From NCBI RefSeq assembly GCF_026230105.1, contig NC_079478.1:22459653-22523652 (forward strand): a stretch of DNA of 64,000 nt, in the 5' to 3' direction. Below the pieces are notes generated by a model. The model did not search any database, had not been told where the DNA came from, and worked only from the letters and a program-made list of their open reading frames with translations. The DNA comes from Diorhabda sublineata (Eukaryota > Arthropoda > Insecta > Coleoptera > Chrysomelidae). The translations under genes were made by a program, and so were the position numbers. Shown one piece after another: positions 57,990 to 64,000 of the stretch (the first letter of the stretch is position 1; each line of letters starts with the position of its first letter).

Positions 57990-58590
57990 TTGTCTTTGGA
58001 AGTGACGATTCGAATGAAATACATATTATTATGAGAAAATTTATTTTCAATAACACAACACAAGTAAATAATTTAAATCTATCAAACAAATGGTTTATAA
58101 ATGTTTAATCACAATTTGTTTAGAATTTCGAAATATAACTCATCTACGAGTGTAACAATAAAATTATCTCCCATGATGGCGGTTTTAATTCCAAATATAC
58201 AACTTTTTTCACGAAACATACAATTAATTATAAACAATGTGATTACAAAAAAAATTCAATATCGTCGCCTGTAACAAATGTATCTCTAGAACTATCTTTA
58301 ATTGACAGGTAGAAATATATAGTGGCCAAGTGTTGAAGGCTATATTATAAGAAAAATACATGACAAAAAGCATCTTAAAATACACAAAATAAGTATTTTT
58401 TACCAAAACTGATGAAACTTTTCCATAATCTAAACAAATATTCTCTACACGTATAGGAACAATGATCTGGATGGTTTGTACAACATCTCTTTGAACTACT
58501 CATACGCTTAAATAATAAAAATAGAAAACCAAAGTAACTCGAGTTGTTAAAAAAAATTGATAAACTGAATTAGAATTTCTAGAACCGTTG
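57990..58590. other. No gene seen
   Basis: AT-rich between two Penelope-type repeats. No RT or nuclease text. Confidence 0.4.
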
Positions 58591-58599
58591 GTTATATTC

Positions 58600-58748
58600 A
58601 TACTGAATACACTGTTTACACCACAATTACACTGCCTGACGCCCGTTTCGATAAGTTATCGCCTTCTGAGACTCAAGCAGTTATCGAAACGCGCGTCTCT
58701 CAATTACAGTGTAATTGAGAGTGTTGGTGTAAACAGTGTGTTCAGTAT
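58600..58748. repeat. Head-to-head pair of Penelope-type terminal repeats
   Basis: ATACTGAATACACTGTTTAC (58600 on) and GTAAACAGTGTGTTCAGTAT (ending 58748) are inverted copies of the tail that follows the hammerhead motif at 57901 and 62921. Toward the centre each half carries the hammerhead core: CGGGCGTCAG/GAAAC on the minus strand of the left half and GAAACGCGCGTC (58685-58696) on the plus strand of the right half. Box 1 is lost in both. No protein gene lies between them. Confidence 0.65.
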
Positions 58749-58759
58749 AGATTTGATAG

Positions 58760-59880
58760 AAATGAGTCACAGGTAAACATTATCAACCAAAAACAAAAAG
58801 TTGAATATAAGTTCATAATAAAGTATAATATACTATTAGCGAGTGATGGTTATTTCTCGCTCCTTCAATATTTTACTATTACTCTACAGGTAGGATATGT
58901 TAGAATCATTTATTAAAATTAAAATAATTTTCATGGCTATCCAACTTTAAGCTTAAGAAGTTTCCGAAGTTAAAATTTTCATATTTAAATTAATAATAAA
59001 CATCATTTTCTTATTTCTAGTCTAAATGAGTCATATAATATATACATTATGTGTAGGATATTTCGAAGCAGAAGTAATAAGATGCAAAACGGAAAACATG
59101 TCGCTTCTGCCACTATATATTTTCACTTTTCAGTTAAAAATGGCTTGACAAAAATATATTTTCAATAGTTATTATGTAGAGCTTTCGACATATTTTCAAT
59201 CTCTCCAGATATGATAGGATTACAAGGCATTTTCTAGTTATTTCTGATTTCACTGCGTACTAGTTATGCAAACATGTAGGCAGGTGAAAAGAGATTTTAA
59301 AAAAGTAACATAATATTTCACATCTATCGAATACCTACAACACCCATCAATTCCTAATGGAAGAGCGACATTGAGAATGCAATGAAAAATTGATATAGTA
59401 TGTAATGCCTGGGTTTCATCGGCGAAAACGTGAATATTTATGAGACTTTTCATCTACCGTCACTGATGTAGGTGTAACTAAGTATGAGAGCAGTTTCATT
59501 ATCCTAAAAATATATCTACAGAGATAATTCAATTCCCATGCCGGCAGTGGAGATCCGTTCAAGATATATTTACTTCACCAATTGCTTTTTAACCGCACAA
59601 AACAATTATAATCCAACATAAAGTTAACAGAATATACTGTGTTAATTACTCTGTTTCACATAGTTTCTATACTCGAGTTGAAATTTGTCGATAATTTATG
59701 TAGACCAGTAATTAGTTGGAAAGTAAAATGAAAAATATTAATTGTTTCAAAATTATAATTTATGTACTTAACCCAAGAAACGATCACTTGAATTCTATAG
59801 CCTCTATTGAATCTTCTATTATTCTATTTTCTCATATAAAGGTTGTTCTTCGACAGATAATTGTCATTAGCATTTAACGA
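58760..59880. other. No gene seen
   Basis: AT-rich, nothing recognised. Confidence 0.4.
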
Positions 59881-59889
59881 AATATCATA

Positions 59890-60571
59890 CGAGGTTTGGC
59901 GATAAAATAACGAGCGCATCTAGAGGGCCGGGTGGGGTCAAACACGAGTAGTGCATTGGGTATCTAGATATCTTGCCTAAGCACGTCCCAAAACACGTTT
60001 CCGTCCCGATTATAGTATTTGTGCAGTAGCGGTTTGAAGCGAAGTGTTTTTTTCTCGTGCCGAAAACCATGTGTGACGAAAATTTCTCGTTAAATTGAAA
60101 AAAATTCAGACTGAGTGCAATAAATTGTTGCAAGAGGCCTAAGGGGCAATTCTCTATCTCGTGCGCGTGTTTTCGATTGGTATAAGCGCTTTAGTGAGGG
60201 CCGAGAGAGCACTGAAGATGACCAGCACCCAGGTCGCCCTGTGACTGTTTCAACTCTGGAAACATTGACCAAAATCAACAAAATTGTGCGTGCAGATCGT
60301 CGTTGAAAGGTTAAAAAGTTTAGAGAAAGATCTGATTTGAAAGGGACCTGATTTGAGTCGATGGAAGCGGTAAAGCAAAAAACCGCAGAGCTCCTAAAGG
60401 CCTACCAAATAAGATATTCAGCACTGTTTCGATCAATGGAAAAAACGCATGGAAAGTTATGTGACGAGGGAGGGGGAGTATATTGAGGGGGAGCATACAA
60501 ATGTAGAATAATTTTTATAATAAAAGCCTTAACCATCGTAACCAGTCTCGTTATTTAATAGCCAGACTTCG
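59890..60571 (+). mobile_element. Internally deleted mariner with intact ends
   Basis: TA at 59888-59889 and 60572-60573 flank terminal repeats CGAGGTTTGGCGATAAAATA and, from the other end inward, CGAAGTCTGGCTATTAAATA, both followed by ACGAG. The plus strand encodes SRARVFDWYKRFSEGREST, EDDQHPGRPVTVST and TKINKIVRADRR of the mariner DNA-binding half. After about 60300 the text jumps to the C-terminus: KTAELLKAYQ and, in a shifted frame, QHCFDQWKKRMESYVTREGE, YIEGEHTNVE, stop. All three catalytic Asp are deleted. Length 682 bp. It could be mobilised only in trans. Confidence 0.85.
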
Positions 60572-60579
60572 TATTATTG

Positions 60580-61035
60580 TGTGTTAATTATATACTTTGT
60601 TACTTATATTCAGGGTCGGACAGAATAGGCGGAACACCAAATTTGTAAATTTTATGAAAAATTGTCCTAAATAATTTTTTTTGTACATTTAGTATAGTAG
60701 GTAATGGTGTTTGTGGATTTTCTGTTTATATCATATTTTTAGAGATTTGACTTCATCAGATAAAATTTCAAATGTATAACCCTGTATTTATAATATGATA
60801 CAATCATTCTTAATTTACTAATAACATTTTTTGGAGGGTATTTGATAAATATTTTATTTTCAGTTATTAGGGGATTTTTTGGAAATGTGTGAGTAATAAC
60901 ATGTTTTTAATCCCTTAATGTATATTGGTTAGACAACGGGTATAAATTAGACCATTTTCTAATGTGCTTTTGGTTCAAAATTTGGTGCTCTCCAAAAAAC
61001 TGAAAAACCAAAATGTTCACGTATTTTTTTAGAAA
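60580..61035. other. No gene seen
   Basis: AT-rich, nothing recognised. Confidence 0.35.
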
Positions 61036-61039
61036 TCTT

Positions 61040-61960
61040 TATTATCGCTACCAAATTAGCTCCTTTCGAGCCAATACAAGCATTCCATCACTCAATCCAA
61101 TTTTTCATACATTTCGAAACCTCGCCTGAGCTGGCATTCAGTACCTTAAGCGAATGACTAATGGATTTATAATAGGGTATTCCTCAAAGCTAATTTTTTA
61201 GTTATCATAGCGAGTACAATCTGCCGAATACGGTGGCTAAGCGTTTATTTTCTTTCCGTATTTGGCCAAAATACAGTCAGAATATTTCTGTAATTTGATC
61301 CGATTGCTTACGACGAGTTGCTTCAAGTAAACATACCAAAACGGTGGTAATCATTATTGACTTTTGGCCGTTTGGACAATTGCAAGGTAAAAAACACATA
61401 ATCGTAGATGAGCATCACCTAGGTTTTCAAACAACTATGATATTATTTTTTCGGATTCAGCCAATCGCTAATCGGAGGATTGCTTGGTAGTTTTGACGTC
61501 ATCTTTATAGACCCTCGACTCGTCGCCAGTGATAATGCGTTCGATGAATGTAAGGTTCTTAGCTATGTTTTTGGCATCTCTTTCACAAAAAAGTGTGAAT
61601 ATTTTGGTACGAATCTAACATTGACACGTCTCATACCTAAAACATTAACCAAAATATGTGGACTTGAAATATTTTGATAGCCTCAAGTATCTCTCTGATG
61701 CCAACACAACGATTTTCGAGCACTATTCCTTTTTTCAATGTTATTGTCAGAGGTGGATAGGTAAGTTGTCGACGACTTCACGATCTTTCACTGAATACTG
61801 TCACTCAAATACTTCGCGATAAAGTACACTCCCCAAAGAGTTTTTTAAACCATTTCGTAACCGTAATTCCATCAGAAGCAGAAAAAGATTAAGAAAATTC
61901 AATGCTAAACTTTTGTCCATAGTCAATAAAACCAGAAAAATTTCCATAATCGTAAACAAG
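61040..61960 (-). pseudogene. Mariner transposase, decayed
   Basis: The minus strand yields KNLTFIERIITGDESRVYKD (first catalytic Asp), DVKTTKQSSD, LVCLLEATRRKQSDQ, NASSGEVSKCMKNWIE, stop, WNACIGSKGA at the C-terminus. This is a mariner of the family at 41478-41700 and 48690-49260, with numerous stops. The copy is the longest of the three. Confidence 0.6.
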
Positions 61961-62254
61961 TAAATTACAAACACACACTAATTGAAATATGAAGCTCAAT
62001 TTCCAAAAATTTTACCGATTGGATTCACGCACGCTGCAAATTCGATCAGATCATGTATTTGAAAAAACTCACGCATCCCTTTGAAAACATAGCACTTTCC
62101 ATATTCCCGTTTTCTGTAGAAAATTAATTCATACTTATTTTTAAGCTGATCGCTAAAAACTCGAATAATTTTGTCTTAAGTGTAATAATATTATATAATT
62201 ATGATACCTAATACACTGTTTACACTATCACTACACCAACACTTACAATTACAC

Positions 62255-62286
62255 TTTCTGACGCGCGTTTAGATAACCAAGACTGA
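62255..62286 (-). ncRNA. Partial hammerhead motif in the left repeat
   Basis: On the minus strand: CAGTCTTGGTTATCTAAACG followed by CGCGTCAGA. Helix III and the GTC cleavage site are kept, but box 1 and one side of helix II are deleted and GAAA reads TAAA. Not functional. Confidence 0.45.
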
Positions 62287-62385
62287 ATGTAAACTGAAAT
62301 CTAATAACTTGACTTACCTGTTTTATACTAAATTTTCCCACCAATAAATCTTCTCCCACGAAAATTAATTCTTTATACAAGAGGA

Positions 62386-62811
62386 TTGGAAGGAATATTT
62401 AGCAGAGTGGGTTTAAAATTGGTTTATAAATCCACCAATAGATTAAAACAATCGTTGGGCAATCCTAAGGATAAAATACCAAATATGGAAAAGAGTGGCA
62501 TATATGAAATAAGTTGTGGTGATTGTGACCGAAAGTATATTGGGCGGACTAAGAGATCCGTTATTGTCCGGTTTAAAAAGCACATAGCTCATTTAAAATA
62601 TGGACGGTCCGGAAAATCAGGTATTGCCGATTACGCTGCCAGTCACAGTCATGACATTAATATTAACAATGTAAAATTGTTAAAAAATGTATCCAATAAT
62701 AAATTTTTGGATGCATTTGAGAGCATTGAAATTGCTAGATGTAAGAGTAGGTCAAATAGGGATAAAGGGCCAATTCCTTACAGCCTACTCTATAGTTTAG
62801 TAGTCAAATAA
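62386..62811 (+). CDS. Penelope-like GIY-YIG endonuclease fragment
   Basis: This 141-codon open frame begins at TTG with no ATG, because the reverse transcriptase part is missing. Residues about 1-35 (GLKLVYKSTNRLKQSLGNPK) correspond to the linker after the RT. Residues about 36-110 form the GIY-YIG domain: SGIYEISCGDCDRKYIGRTK (GIY and YIG signatures with a CxxC inserted between them), then R of VRFKKH, ADYAASHSHDI and the Glu of DAFESIEIAR. The catalytic Tyr, Arg and Glu are all present and the frame ends naturally. As part of a full element the domain would nick the target for priming. Alone, it is a remnant kept open perhaps by recent origin. Confidence 0.8.
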   Translation: MEGIFSRVGLKLVYKSTNRLKQSLGNPKDKIPNMEKSGIYEISCGDCDRKYIGRTKRSVIVRFKKHIAHLKYGRSGKSGIADYAASHSHDININNVKLLKNVSNNKFLDAFESIEIARCKSRSNRDKGPIPYSLLYSLVVK

Positions 62812-62920
62812 TGAATGAGAATATTCCCGCCAAGGAGTTTTTTCCCACTGGAATTAATTTTCAAGGGAGAAGGTGGTGGGAAAACAGGTAAATCAAGCTA
62901 TTAGATTTTAGTTTACCTTT

Positions 62921-62964
62921 AGTCTCTGAAGACAATAACTTTGTTATAGAAATGCGCCTCAGAC
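62921..62964 (+). ncRNA. Type I hammerhead-like ribozyme motif
   Basis: GTCT (62922-62925) pairs with AGAC (62961-62964). Box 1 CTGAAGA (62926-62932) is intact. Helix II is AATAAC-TTT-GTTAT, with box 2 GAAA (62949-62952), a 2-3 bp helix III (TGC/GCC) and the site CTC before A62961 in place of GTC. It is the only copy with a consensus box 1 in the window. The weak helix III makes activity doubtful as a monomer. Confidence 0.6.
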
Positions 62965-63079
62965 AGTGTAATTGTGAGTGTTGGTGTAGTGGTGGTGTAA
63001 CAGTGTTTTCAATTTCTCTTAAGTTTCTCTCCTACTCGAAAAAATTAGGGAGAGGTGAGAAATAGATGGATCAATGTTG

Positions 63080-63122
63080 CAATCGTGAGTGTTTGTGTAG
63101 AAAGTGTATTCAGTATGAATAT
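63080..63122 (+). repeat. Isolated Penelope-type repeat tail
   Basis: GTGAGTGTTTGTGTAGAAAG then TGTATTCAGTATGAATATCG matches the end of the repeats at 57950 and 58590-58748. The bases after it (CCAACGATTCCAGAAATTCG) match the outside of the left half at 58566-58593 in inverse orientation, so the shared sequence extends beyond the tail. Confidence 0.55.
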
Positions 63123-63129
63123 CGCCAAC

Positions 63130-64000
63130 GATTCCAGAAATTCGAACTTAATATAGTTATGATCGTATGTGATGGCATCTAATACTGAGACGCAAAGTTG
63201 CAACTGTTGGATATCTAGATGTCATGCTATGTCATGATACCGACGATATTACGGCAGTGATATAATAATAACAAAATTTGTAGATAAATGAATAAAACAT
63301 TCGTAAATTTTCAGAAAATTTGTTGAATAAGCCCAGTTAAATCCACAAGAAACTGCGAAAAGACTGTGGGTCTTCAAATTGCGATTCCCTTAGCGTTTGC
63401 TACCCACGCTCGCTTCATCTTCAAAATCTACATCTATTCAGTAGTTATGAATGTTTCTAAATCCCTCTAAATCGATTTAATTCCAATTAAATCATGGGAA
63501 TTTTTCAGTGTAATAAGTAGTCTGTATTTAGAATTGCTTATTGATATTTGTATAAAAATATTGGAAGTTTGTACAAAATCTTTGAAGATCAGATTACTTG
63601 AAGCTAGCTCAAAACAGACCAATGCTGGAAATCGAATGTGTCATACAGTATCATTGCTTAATCAATTCCAGCTGTTGCCGGATGACGAAGACATAGAGTC
63701 ATTGGTGATCATTACCTAGGCCTTATGGCTCGTATAATACCTTGTTATGAATGCAACATCCTGAGAAGAATACTTTGCAATACAAGAGGTACTTCTGTTC
63801 TATATTGAGAATAAAAAGGGAATTATTAACAATTTCATAAAAGCGACATAGATTAGCTTGTGCATTACATCACGAACATTGACGTAATTAAAGAGGAACC
63901 GCGATAATTACAAATGGTCTCGATAGATATTGTTTTCCGACAGTAGACAAGAACGGATAATATTAATGAATCAATTGACGTCCTTGCATCAACGGCCTGT
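63130..64000. other. No gene seen
   Basis: A 61-codon frame at 63534-63719 ends LNQFQLLPDDEDIESLVIIT and looks somewhat protein-like, but no family or splice context was recognised. Confidence 0.4.

Larger units (their letters stand above)
62201..63014 (+). mobile_element. Short Penelope-like unit between inverted repeats
   Basis: The left repeat (about 62201-62371) is the inverted copy of the right repeat (about 62851-63014). Shared text includes GAAAATTAATTC, GGTGGGAAAA / TTTTCCCACC, ACAGGTAAATCAAGCTATTA against its near copy, and the hammerhead core plus tail. Between them is the C-terminal nuclease part of a Penelope protein. Penelope-like elements commonly carry such pseudo-LTRs in direct or inverted form and are often 5'-truncated. 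Confidence 0.7.

Overview
The window is an AT-rich, intron-like or intergenic stretch of an arthropod nuclear genome, most likely an insect. The evidence is the mix of mobile elements: many mariner lineages, Tc1, piggyBac, a Helitron, a BEL/Pao LTR retrotransposon, Penelope-like elements with hammerhead-type motifs, and LINE fragments. I find no intact host gene, tRNA, rRNA or CRISPR array. Beetle is a guess only. Family assignments come from recognising motifs by eye; no database search was run.

Layout. 0-10 kb: a partial unrecognised ORF at the left edge, a foldback repeat (473-1318), a TA-flanked mariner interrupted by about 680 bp (2347-4184), and LINE and mariner relics (7.9-9.2 kb). 10-15 kb: an inverted duplication (10640-11430), a broken immunoglobulin exon resembling the netrin receptor UNC-5 (11583-11838), and a deleted mariner. 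15-25 kb: a (TA)n tract with a transposase relic, three LINE fragments, an internally deleted Helitron (21763-22948) and a Tc1 relic. 25.9-33.0 kb: a nearly complete BEL/Pao element on the minus strand with both LTRs, about 98% alike, but with stops and frameshifts in gag-pol. 34.4-36.6 kb: a DNA element with 16-bp terminal inverted repeats and a degenerate Cys-rich (CXC-like) protein. 37.8-41.3 kb: a mariner cut by a Penelope fragment, then a transposon between two (TA)n tracts. 41.5-50.5 kb: mariner, piggyBac and Tc1 relics. 53.6-57.6 kb: a mariner relic, then the best preserved element of the window, with 326-bp inverted repeats, an uninterrupted 359-residue transposase and (TA)n tracts on both sides. 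57.9-63.1 kb: Penelope-type terminal repeats with hammerhead-like folds, an internally deleted mariner with intact ends (59890-60571), another mariner relic, and a short Penelope unit (62201-63014) with a GIY-YIG endonuclease ORF between inverted repeats.

The genes do not form a pathway. The window is a palimpsest of nested transposons. Most transposase genes are dead; the candidate for recent activity is the 55.6-57.6 kb element, and the BEL/Pao element is young by LTR similarity but already disabled.
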